NCBI RefSeq assembly: GCF_014649715.1
Contig: NZ_BMTO01000012.1
Span: forward strand, 1-58,339
From: Streptomyces lateritius
Lineage (GTDB): Bacteria; Actinomycetota; Actinomycetes; Streptomycetales; Streptomycetaceae
Direction of reading: 5' to 3'
Length of the DNA: 58,339 nucleotides
Under the pieces are notes generated by a model. It saw only the letters and a list, made by a program, of their open reading frames with translations. It was not told where the DNA came from and did no database searches. The position numbers were made by a program, and so were the translations under genes. Of this stretch, positions 25,084 through 33,431 are shown piece by piece (within the stretch, counting starts at the first letter, position 1; each line of letters begins with the position of its first letter).

Positions 25084-27579
25084 ATGCAGTGGAGAAGAAC
25101 AGCGGGCACCCTGCTCCTCGCGGGGGCGCTGCTCGCGCTCGCCGGACCCACAGGACAGACCGCAGGACCGACCGCCGGACCGACCGGACAGACCGCTTCC
25201 ACGGCCACAGCCACGGCCACAGCCACAGCCGCCGCCCCGGCGGACGGCCCGGACCCGATCGACTTCGCCGTCGTCGTCGACCAGTCCGCGAGCCTCGCCG
25301 AGAAGGACCTGGCGCGAGAGACGGAAGCGGCCGCCCTGCTGAGCCAGGGGGAGATATCCGAACGCTCCCGGGCCGCCGTCATCGGCTTCGGCAGCTCGGA
25401 GAAGCCCGGCCAGTCGCCGGTGCGCGAGGTGTGCCCGCTCACCGTCGCCGACGCCGCCGGCCGCCAGCGGCTCAGCGACTGCGTACCCCAGCTGAACCGG
25501 CGCGACGCAGCCCGCATGGGACCCGGCACCGACTTCCCCGCCGCGCTGCGCCAGGCCGTCTCCCGGCTGACGGAGGACGCCCGCCCGAACACCCCCAAGG
25601 TGGTATTCCTGCTCACCGACGGCCGGCTCGATGTCGGTGACAGCCCCGAGTACGGCACCGACAAGGCCAACCGCCAGGCGAACGGGCAGAAGCGCCTCAA
25701 CGAGGAACTGGCCCGGGCCCGGGCCAGTTCCGTCCAGATCTGGCCCCTGGGCTTCGGCAGCGAGATCGACCGCGCCGCGCTCACGGCCATGGCCGAGGGC
25801 GGCCACCGCGGCAGCTGCGCCGACATCCCGGAGGCCACCCCCAAGATGCGGGTCGTCGGCACCTCCGCCGAGATCGACAAGGCCCTCCAGGAGACCTTCG
25901 CGGCCGCCCGCTGCGCCCGGATCGCACACGGCACGGTGGGCAAGCCGCCCGCCGACCTCTCCGTCACCATCCCGCCCATCGCCACCGACGGCTCGCTCAC
26001 GGTCGGCAAGCACGACCCCAAGGTCCGCGTCACCTACTACGACCCGGCCGGCCGCAAGGTGCCCACGCGGGGCGAGTTCGACGGCTCCACCTTCGAGGTC
26101 AGCGGTCAGGACGGCCCCGTCGAGGCGCTGCGTGTCAAGAACCCGATGCCCGGCCGCTGGCGGATCCACATCGAGGCCCCGGAGGGGCACCGGGACCGGG
26201 AGGTCGCCGTCCGCGCGATCTGGCAGGGCCGGCTGCGCTCCGCCGTCACACTCGACCCCGCCTCGCCCCGCGCCGGCGAGGACGCGGTGGTGGAGGTACG
26301 GATGCAGACGCGGCGCGGCGTGGTCATCACCGACCCCGCGCAGCTCCAGGGCGTCACCGTCGCCGCCGAACTGACCGGCGGCGGCTTCGCACCGGTCACC
26401 GTCCGCCTCGCCGACGACGGACGCGCCCCCGACCGCACGGCCGGCGACGTCCGGTTCACGGGCAAGCTCACCGTGCCGGCCTCCGCCACCGGCGATCTCC
26501 AGCTCACCGCGCGGATGTCGGCTCCCGGCGTCACCTCGGACCGCCGTCCGCTGCACGCCCGTACCACGCAGGGCACTCCCGCCGTCACGGCCGGGCTCAC
26601 CGTGGACCGGGTGACGGTGCACCCCGGCGCGACCGTCCGCGCCACCCTCGACGTCACCAACAACGACAGCGTCCCGCACACCCTGCGGCTCGCTCTCGAG
26701 GACCAGGCGGCGGGATCCGACCTGCGGATCACCCCCGCCACGGTCACCGCCGAACCCGGCGGGAGCACTCGGACCGACGTCACCGTCACCGTCGGGCCCG
26801 GTACCCCCGTGGGCGAACTCGGCGGGCGGATCGAGGTCGTGGACCCGGGCGACGACGGGCGGGTCCTCGACAGCACCTTCCTCGACGTACGGGTCGAGGC
26901 GCCGCCCACCTGGTGGGACCGCTGGGCGTGGGCGGTGGTCGCCGGCGCCGTGGCCGTGCTGCTCGTCGGCGCGTTCGCGGGCATCCGCCTCGCGGCCCGG
27001 CGCCGCCGCCGCGACCTGGCGGGGGTGGTGCTCGAACTCGTCCGCGAGGGACGGGTCCTGGACACGCTCGCCATCCGTCCCGGGCAGAGCGGCGGCGGTG
27101 AGTACCTGTTCACCGTCGAGGAGGTACGGGGCGCGGCGCCGACCCTGCGCCGGGCACGCACCGGCGCGGCCTCCGCCCACCGGCTGCGCCGCACCGGGGG
27201 CGGCGAGCTGCTGCTGCGTCCCCACCGGGGCCGGGAGTCGGCCGTACGACCCGGGCAACCGGCCGGGCTCGAAGAGTGCGAACTGATCGTGCGCGACGGC
27301 CGCCGGACCTCCCGCGGCGTCCCCTCCGGCACCCCCACGAGGCCGCGGGGTTCCGGCGCAGCGAGTGACACCGGCGGTTCGGGCGGCTGGCGCGAGCGTC
27401 TCGTACGCCGCCCCTCCCGGTCCGGCGCCTCCGCCCGGGACCGGAGCCGTACGCCCCGGTCCGACCGACACGAGTCCGACGGACCCCGGTCCGGCCCGTC
27501 CCGATCCGATCCGGCCGGGCCCGCCGCGCCCCGCCCCGAGCAGCCCACCACCACGAACAACTGGGACCCGAACTTCTGA
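25084..27579 (+). CDS. Secreted/membrane-anchored vWA domain protein
   Basis: The protein has 831 residues. A signal peptide (WRRTAGTLLLAGALLALAG) is followed by a Thr/Ala linker and a vWA domain (about 58-300) with an intact MIDAS start DQSAS (66-70). Ig-like beta domains (about 310-605) follow, then one TM helix (WAVVAGAVAVLLVGAFAGI, about residues 615-635) and a basic cytosolic tail with a small beta domain and a long disordered end. The vWA domain should lie outside the membrane and the tail inside, a transmembrane layout. ATG chosen for its signal peptide and GAGAGAG upstream. 8-bp gap to the previous gene. Confidence 0.85.
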   Translation: MQWRRTAGTLLLAGALLALAGPTGQTAGPTAGPTGQTASTATATATATAAAPADGPDPIDFAVVVDQSASLAEKDLARETEAAALLSQGEISERSRAAVIGFGSSEKPGQSPVREVCPLTVADAAGRQRLSDCVPQLNRRDAARMGPGTDFPAALRQAVSRLTEDARPNTPKVVFLLTDGRLDVGDSPEYGTDKANRQANGQKRLNEELARARASSVQIWPLGFGSEIDRAALTAMAEGGHRGSCADIPEATPKMRVVGTSAEIDKALQETFAAARCARIAHGTVGKPPADLSVTIPPIATDGSLTVGKHDPKVRVTYYDPAGRKVPTRGEFDGSTFEVSGQDGPVEALRVKNPMPGRWRIHIEAPEGHRDREVAVRAIWQGRLRSAVTLDPASPRAGEDAVVEVRMQTRRGVVITDPAQLQGVTVAAELTGGGFAPVTVRLADDGRAPDRTAGDVRFTGKLTVPASATGDLQLTARMSAPGVTSDRRPLHARTTQGTPAVTAGLTVDRVTVHPGATVRATLDVTNNDSVPHTLRLALEDQAAGSDLRITPATVTAEPGGSTRTDVTVTVGPGTPVGELGGRIEVVDPGDDGRVLDSTFLDVRVEAPPTWWDRWAWAVVAGAVAVLLVGAFAGIRLAARRRRRDLAGVVLELVREGRVLDTLAIRPGQSGGGEYLFTVEEVRGAAPTLRRARTGAASAHRLRRTGGGELLLRPHRGRESAVRPGQPAGLEECELIVRDGRRTSRGVPSGTPTRPRGSGAASDTGGSGGWRERLVRRPSRSGASARDRSRTPRSDRHESDGPRSGPSRSDPAGPAAPRPEQPTTTNNWDPNF

Positions 27580-27621
27580 CCGGGCACCGCACCACAGGTA
27601 CAGGTCCCAAGGGGAGACGAC

Positions 27622-30600
27622 ATGAAGATCTACCAGCCCATGCTCTTCGTCGGTCTGGGCGGCACGGGCGGACGCATCGGCAGCGAACTGGAGCGTGGTC
27701 TGCGCCGGGAGCTGTGCGGGCCCGACGGCACCGCACTGGTCGACGGCGGCCGCAGGCTGCCCTTCCAGCTGCCCGACTGCCTGCAGTTCGTGTACGCCGA
27801 TTTCAGCGAGGCGGAGCTGCTGCGCCAGCCGCAGTTCCGGGCCAAGGGAGCGGAGGGCGCCGCCTTCGCCCGCACCTCCCGCATGGTCCGCGACCTGCTG
27901 CCGACCGACTTCGACTCCTCGCCCGAGGTCACCCGCATGCTGCGGGTCGCCCTGCACGAGGAGACACGGTCGTGGCTCCCGCCGCAGGCCCGTCAGCCGC
28001 GGGTCGCACCCCTCCACAACGGCGCCGGCCAACTGCCGACCGTGGGCCGCGCCGCGCTGTTCGCCACCATGCGCTCCGGACTCGAACCCGTGTTGCGCCA
28101 GCTCCGCGAGGCCATCGGCGCCATCGGCAACGCGGCCGGCGATCTCCAGCGGGTCGGCGGCGGACGGATCCGGGGCTGCGACGTCTTCGTCGCCTTCTCC
28201 GTGGCCGGCGGCACCGGAGCCGGCATCTTCTACGACTTCATCCATCTCATCGGGCACGAGTTCCGCAACGCCAAAGTGCCCGGGGTGAAGATCTACCCCC
28301 TGGTCGTCATGCCCTCCGCCTTCCCGCCCGAGGCGGGCGGCGGGCGCGACGCCGAACTGAACGCGGCCCGCGCCCTGGTGGACATCTCCCGGCTCGTCGA
28401 CGACCAGAACGTGCCCAACGCCCTCGACGAGGTCGGCGACGTCGAGCAGCGCGGCCGGATCAGCGTGCAGTACCCGGGGGAGGGCGTCGTCGCGCTGCGC
28501 TCCTCGACCGTCCAGACCGCCTTCCTCTTCTCCAAGCCCGCGGCCATCCGCACCGAGGACCTGCGCCGCTCCATCACCGCCATGGTGATGTCCCTCATCG
28601 GCACGGAGCTCAGCGAGGACGGCGGACCGAACAACCGCGCCGACGACGACTACCAGTCCTTCGCCGCCAGCTTCATCAACAAGAGCGTCGAGCGCTCCAC
28701 CCCGGCCCGCAGCGGCATCGGCTACCGGGGCATGTCCACCAGCCTCGCCGCCTCCCTCACCGTCCCCGTCGACGACCTCGCGGAGATCGTCGCCGCCCGG
28801 CTGCTCGCCCAGGCGGTGCGGGGCATGGCCGAGAAGGCCCGCCGCCCCGCCTCCGACGGCCAGGAGCTGGTACGGGAGTTCTTCAACCGTTCCGGTGTCG
28901 GCCGGCTGTGGACCCGCGAGGCCCCGGACGTGCCCGCCCCCGAGGAACTCCCCCGGGGCAGCAGGGCCATCACCAAGGCGCTCCGCGACCGGCTCGGCGA
29001 CATGGAGGACTCGCTCGGCCGCCTGGCGCTCCACCTCGACCGCGAAGTGCCGCGCATGACGGAGGACTTCAAGCCGGGCGCCGGCGCCCGCGAACTGCTC
29101 GGCCAGATCGGTCCGTTCCGCCTGGAGGTCCTGCTCACCGGGCTCCCCGGCCACCCCGACCGGGTGGCGAGGGAGGGGTTCACCGGCATGCTCGACAACC
29201 GGCGCAACGACCCGGAGCGGCCCCCGCACGTACAGACGTCCGCCCCCGTGATCCCGCACATCAGGCGCAGCGCCGCCGGGCTCGTACCGGCCCGGTGGAG
29301 CGACCCCGACGTGCAGGACGCGCTCGCCGAGCAGGAGGACTGGTACCAGTGGCGGGCCAGGAAGCTGTGGCACAGCGCCTGGGCGGCCGGCGAGGCACAG
29401 TGGCGGCCCCCGCTGAACCGGATCGTCAACGAGATCGGCGAGCTGACGAAGGTGCTGCGCGCCCACGAACAGGACGAGGGCAAGCTCTTCGCCGACCGCA
29501 GGCGCGAGCTCTACCGGGAGGACCGCACGGGCATCGCCTATCTGCTCCCGCCGCAGAACAGCCTGCGCGCCTTCTACGACGACGTCGTCGACCGGCTCGC
29601 GCAGAGCGAGGGCCTCCCCGAGAACGTCGACCCCGCCGGCCTCCTCGACCGGCTGATCCGCCCCGAGGACTGGCGCACGGCCCTGGACGCCGTCCGTCGC
29701 TCGCCCGGAGCGGCCGTCAAGGAGATCAAGCAGATCGTCGAGCGGCGGGTCAAGAAGCTCTTCGGCGAGGCCAACGAGGACCGGTACGCCCGTCCCCTGC
29801 TGCCCTCGATGGAGCTGCTGCTGCGGGCGGCGGCCGGTGACGAGTCCGCCGAGTCGAAGGTCGACATCCGCTGGCTGGAGCAGTTCCGCTCCGGCCTCGC
29901 GGGGCTGCTGCCGGTCGGCTTCGTCCCGGACGGCAGCGGGCCGCTGAAGATCCTGATCGTGCATCCGGCGAGCGAGTCCGACGGCCGCGCGTCGAGCTAC
30001 CTCGCCCAGGAGCTGAATCTGCCGGCCCGCGCGGCGCAGGAGTACCGGGCCGTCGACACCGACTCCATCACCGTCGTCCTCTTCCGCAGCGGGATGAACC
30101 TCACCGACATCTCCGAGGTGCGGGGCGTCCTCAAACTCTGGTCGGAGGCACGGGACTCGGCCGGGCAGGACGACTTCCTCCACTGGCGGCAGCGGCTCGG
30201 CTATCAGGACGACTGGCTGGTCGCCACGGAGGAGGACCGGCAGCGCATCCTGCACCGGCTGCTGTGCGCCATGTGGAACGGCCACATCGAGACCGAGGGG
30301 CCGGTCGACTCCCCCGACCTCGTCCGGATCCGGCTCCAGGAGGGCGAGTCGGCGACCATGTCGCTGCGGCTCGAGGGGTTCGACGGGGCGCTGTCGAGCT
30401 GGGCGGGGATGCTGCGCGCGTACGAGCGGTGGGCGCTGCTCGACGAGGGGCAGATCATCGAGGAGTTCTGCGAGCGCCTGATGCGCGCGCTGCCGAAGGG
30501 GCTGGCGCAGAAGCCGGCCGCCCCGGCGCCGCTCTTCGTCCACTTCGTGGAGAAGGTGGCCCCGCGCCAGCTGGTGCTGATCGATGAGGTGGCGGCGGAG

Positions 30601-30939
30601 TACGGGGAGACGGACACGGAGTGGCTCGCGCCGCTGCGCCACTTCTGGGAGGTGACCTATCCCGGCGCGCTCGACATGCGGTTCTCGGGCGCGGGGCACG
30701 CGACCCGCCCGACCCTTCGCGCCCTCTTCGAGCGGCACGCACCGAGCCGCACACCGGCCCCGAAGCACGAGCCGGTGCAGATGCACGAGCCGGTCCGGGA
30801 GCAGGTACGGGAGCAGCTGCCGGAGCCGAGGCGGGAGCCGCGCCAGGAGCCCGTGCGGGACGAGCGGTCCGCGCGCGGCCGGGCGTCCGAGACCGAGGAG
30901 CACCGCTACCCCTGGGACATGGAAGGTGAGGAGGCGTGA
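27622..30939 (+). CDS. Tubulin-like (Tubulin_2) giant GTPase
   Basis: The protein has 1105 residues. It opens with a Rossmann-type loop (MLFVGLGGTGGRIGSELE) and has the tubulin/FtsZ phosphate loop GGTGAG at 196-201, preceded by VFVAFSVA. This matches the bacterial tubulin-like family usually found beside vWA and GTPase genes in actinobacteria. The remaining 800 residues are mostly alpha/beta without known domains, ending in a Pro/Glu/Arg-rich tail. It probably binds GTP; polymerisation is unproven. Good ribosome site AGGGGAGA; 42-bp gap before it, 4-bp overlap after. Confidence 0.8.
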   Translation: MKIYQPMLFVGLGGTGGRIGSELERGLRRELCGPDGTALVDGGRRLPFQLPDCLQFVYADFSEAELLRQPQFRAKGAEGAAFARTSRMVRDLLPTDFDSSPEVTRMLRVALHEETRSWLPPQARQPRVAPLHNGAGQLPTVGRAALFATMRSGLEPVLRQLREAIGAIGNAAGDLQRVGGGRIRGCDVFVAFSVAGGTGAGIFYDFIHLIGHEFRNAKVPGVKIYPLVVMPSAFPPEAGGGRDAELNAARALVDISRLVDDQNVPNALDEVGDVEQRGRISVQYPGEGVVALRSSTVQTAFLFSKPAAIRTEDLRRSITAMVMSLIGTELSEDGGPNNRADDDYQSFAASFINKSVERSTPARSGIGYRGMSTSLAASLTVPVDDLAEIVAARLLAQAVRGMAEKARRPASDGQELVREFFNRSGVGRLWTREAPDVPAPEELPRGSRAITKALRDRLGDMEDSLGRLALHLDREVPRMTEDFKPGAGARELLGQIGPFRLEVLLTGLPGHPDRVAREGFTGMLDNRRNDPERPPHVQTSAPVIPHIRRSAAGLVPARWSDPDVQDALAEQEDWYQWRARKLWHSAWAAGEAQWRPPLNRIVNEIGELTKVLRAHEQDEGKLFADRRRELYREDRTGIAYLLPPQNSLRAFYDDVVDRLAQSEGLPENVDPAGLLDRLIRPEDWRTALDAVRRSPGAAVKEIKQIVERRVKKLFGEANEDRYARPLLPSMELLLRAAAGDESAESKVDIRWLEQFRSGLAGLLPVGFVPDGSGPLKILIVHPASESDGRASSYLAQELNLPARAAQEYRAVDTDSITVVLFRSGMNLTDISEVRGVLKLWSEARDSAGQDDFLHWRQRLGYQDDWLVATEEDRQRILHRLLCAMWNGHIETEGPVDSPDLVRIRLQEGESATMSLRLEGFDGALSSWAGMLRAYERWALLDEGQIIEEFCERLMRALPKGLAQKPAAPAPLFVHFVEKVAPRQLVLIDEVAAEYGETDTEWLAPLRHFWEVTYPGALDMRFSGAGHATRPTLRALFERHAPSRTPAPKHEPVQMHEPVREQVREQLPEPRREPRQEPVRDERSARGRASETEEHRYPWDMEGEEA

Positions 30940-33431
30940 GCCCACGCGCGACCCCGGACCATCCCCTGCCCGGCCATGCCGTCTGCCTCGACCTGCGGGG
31001 CGAGGCCCCGGCGCACGACCACGACGCCGCCGTGCGCGCGGCGCTGGCAGCCCCGCAGCGCGGCCCCGACCGGCGCTTCCTCGTGCTCGACGACGCCTCC
31101 CGGCTCGTCGAGCACCAGCTCCTGTACGAACGGCTGTCCTCCTACGGCCCCGCGCAGGTCGTCTGCCTCGCCGTGGGCGCCCCCGGAGAGCGCAACCTCC
31201 GCCGATCCCTGACCCTGCGACCCCCGGCCGCCGGGGTGCTGTGGCTTCTCGACGCCTCCCACGACACGGCGCTGCGGCCCCTCGTCGACGTCCTCGCCAC
31301 CCCCGAGGTGTTCGACGCGGCGCTCCGCGCGCTCGGCGACGTGGTGCACGGTGTCGCCGTCCCCTCCGTCCGGGTCCTGGAGCACGACCTGACCGACGAG
31401 GCCCGCGCGCGCTCCTGGCGGCAGGCCGTCGAGGGCCTGAGCGGACCCGACGTACCGGACCGGGCGGCGCCCACCGAGGGCGTACCCCCCGAACTCGCGC
31501 TCCTCCTCGACGAGTCCGTGCCGCGCTCGCTCGCAGGTCACGACTGGCTTCCGGCTCACGGCCGCGCGGGCGCGCAGCTGCGCGCGTGCGAGGAGGCCCT
31601 CGACGACGCCGTGGAGGGCCACGACCGGGTGCGCGGTCCGGCAGGTCTCCTCACCCGGGTCGGCCGTTCCTACGACCTGCCCGGCGACATCGAGCGGCTG
31701 GCGGAGGCGCTCGCCCGGTTCCGTACCACCGTCGCCGACGCCTTCGCCGCGGCCGGTGGCTCCCGGCTCACGGCCGAACACCGGGGACAGCTGCGCGAGC
31801 GGGGCATCGAACTGCCCGAGATGCCCCGGGAGATCTCGCGCGCGGGAATCGTCCCCGCCCTGCGCGACCACACCCACGAACTCATCGACCGCCGGCTTCC
31901 CCTGCGCTCCGTCGCAGCCCGGCTCGCGGCGCTCTCCGCCCGCTCCGCCCCGGCGGGCAGCGCCGCGCGGCTCGCCCGCCTCGACGAGATCTGCGGTGTG
32001 GAGGAGACCCGCCGCCTGTCCGCACGGTATCCGTTCCTCGCCGGCGGATCGCGGGTCGTCGCCGCCGGGGTGACCGCCGCCCTCGCCTTCGTCGCCGGAC
32101 TCTGGCCGGTCCTCGGCTGGGCCCTCGGCCCGGCCGTCGGCGTCCTCGCCGCCGCTCTCGCCCGTCTGATGCTGCGACACAGGCCCAACCGTTCGCCCGA
32201 CGGCCGCCTCGACGGCGGAGGCAGCACGGGCGCCGCGCCCCGGCTCTTCGGCGGCCTCCTCGGCGGGGCCGCCGGCGCGGGTACGGGACAGCTCCTCGGG
32301 CTGCCCGTCTGGGCGGGTGCGCTGACGGCCGCCCTGGCCCTGGCCGCCGTCGTCCTGCTGGCCCTGCGCGACTGGACCCGGGCCGTGGACGACTGGTGGT
32401 CCCGGGCGGACCCGGAGGACGCGAGACGGGTGCTGCGGGAGATCCACGAACTCGTCGTCACCACCGCCGTCCACGACTGGCTCTTCGCCGAGGTGCGCCA
32501 TCACTGCTCGGACGGGGCCGGGACCGTCGCCCGCCTGCTGCGCTCCCTGGCGGCGACCGCGGACGCGTACGACGACGAGAACGAGCGCGCCGACGAGTAC
32601 GGCGTGCCGAACGGCTCCGTGTACGGGGACGCCCCGGGCGATCCGTACCGCACGGAGAAGCGGAAGGAACGCGCGGACACCTCTACCGGCGGCGGCGCGG
32701 CATGGAGCTGGCAGGACTGGGCGGACAGCGCGGGCGACGACGCCTGGTCGGACCGCGGGTCCGACCGCCGGGACGACCCGTCGCCCGCCTCCGCTCCGGT
32801 GGCGTCTCCCCCCGCCTCCGGAGCGTCGACCCACGTGGCCCCGGCCCACGCCGGGTCCTCCCCTTCCTGGCTGGAACGCCGGTACGGGGACGGCGGCCCC
32901 GCCCTCGTGGACACTCTCGTCGGCGACCTCGTCCACGGCACCGTCCGTATCCTCGATGCCTGCTGGGCGGGGATCGAACGCGATCCCGCGAACGCCGGTC
33001 GGCTGCCGCTCGACGAGCGGCTGACGGAGCTGCTCCACGAGACCCGTACCCGGCTGGAGCGCGACGTCGCCGCCTCACCGCCGTCCGGCGCCGAGGAGGA
33101 CCCGGGTGAGCGCCCCGACGCCGCCCGGCTCACGGGCGTCGCCCCGGACGCGATCGCCCGGCTGCTCGCCGCCGACGACCCCGAGCGGACGGTCCCGCTC
33201 TGCGGCCCCGAGCACCTGCGCCTTCTCTCCCACGACCCCTCGGCCGTCCGGCAGGTCCGGTTCGTGCCCGAGGCGATGCGCCGCGGCGTCACGGGGGACG
33301 ACATCTGGCGCGGCACGGCCGAGGACGTGGTGTGGACCGGCGCCGGACGGCACGCGGGCGTCCTGCGCCTCGTCCCGCTCCGCGCGGACGTGGTGCGCAC
33401 CGTCAGGGAAGAGGAGGCGGGAGCGCCGTGA
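30936..33431 (+). CDS. Large membrane protein of the operon, family unknown
   Basis: The protein has 831 residues. A soluble alpha/beta N-terminal domain (1-150; VCLDLRG, FLVLDDASRLVEHQLL) and helical region (200-350) precede two hydrophobic hairpins (about 370-412 and 431-475; VVAAGVTAALAFVAGLWPVL, then GALTAALALAAVVLLAL). A charged helical and disordered C-terminal half follows. I recognise no catalytic motif. Position between the tubulin-like and GTPase genes, with overlaps on both sides, implies a complex at the membrane, perhaps the anchor of the GTPase machinery. Confidence is high in the gene, low in function. Confidence 0.85.
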   Translation: MSPRATPDHPLPGHAVCLDLRGEAPAHDHDAAVRAALAAPQRGPDRRFLVLDDASRLVEHQLLYERLSSYGPAQVVCLAVGAPGERNLRRSLTLRPPAAGVLWLLDASHDTALRPLVDVLATPEVFDAALRALGDVVHGVAVPSVRVLEHDLTDEARARSWRQAVEGLSGPDVPDRAAPTEGVPPELALLLDESVPRSLAGHDWLPAHGRAGAQLRACEEALDDAVEGHDRVRGPAGLLTRVGRSYDLPGDIERLAEALARFRTTVADAFAAAGGSRLTAEHRGQLRERGIELPEMPREISRAGIVPALRDHTHELIDRRLPLRSVAARLAALSARSAPAGSAARLARLDEICGVEETRRLSARYPFLAGGSRVVAAGVTAALAFVAGLWPVLGWALGPAVGVLAAALARLMLRHRPNRSPDGRLDGGGSTGAAPRLFGGLLGGAAGAGTGQLLGLPVWAGALTAALALAAVVLLALRDWTRAVDDWWSRADPEDARRVLREIHELVVTTAVHDWLFAEVRHHCSDGAGTVARLLRSLAATADAYDDENERADEYGVPNGSVYGDAPGDPYRTEKRKERADTSTGGGAAWSWQDWADSAGDDAWSDRGSDRRDDPSPASAPVASPPASGASTHVAPAHAGSSPSWLERRYGDGGPALVDTLVGDLVHGTVRILDACWAGIERDPANAGRLPLDERLTELLHETRTRLERDVAASPPSGAEEDPGERPDAARLTGVAPDAIARLLAADDPERTVPLCGPEHLRLLSHDPSAVRQVRFVPEAMRRGVTGDDIWRGTAEDVVWTGAGRHAGVLRLVPLRADVVRTVREEEAGAP

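Noticed and set aside
25195..25240. GCCACG/GCCACA short tandem repeat as a mobile or regulatory element
   Set aside because: It lies in frame within the vWA gene and encodes its Thr/Ala linker; ordinary slippage repeat.
24199..30945. Open frame of 2248 codons on the minus strand, antisense to four operon genes
   Set aside because: High GC leaves few stops antisense to real genes. Its composition is Gly/Arg/Val-rich with no domains, while the + strand genes have motifs, starts and overlaps.
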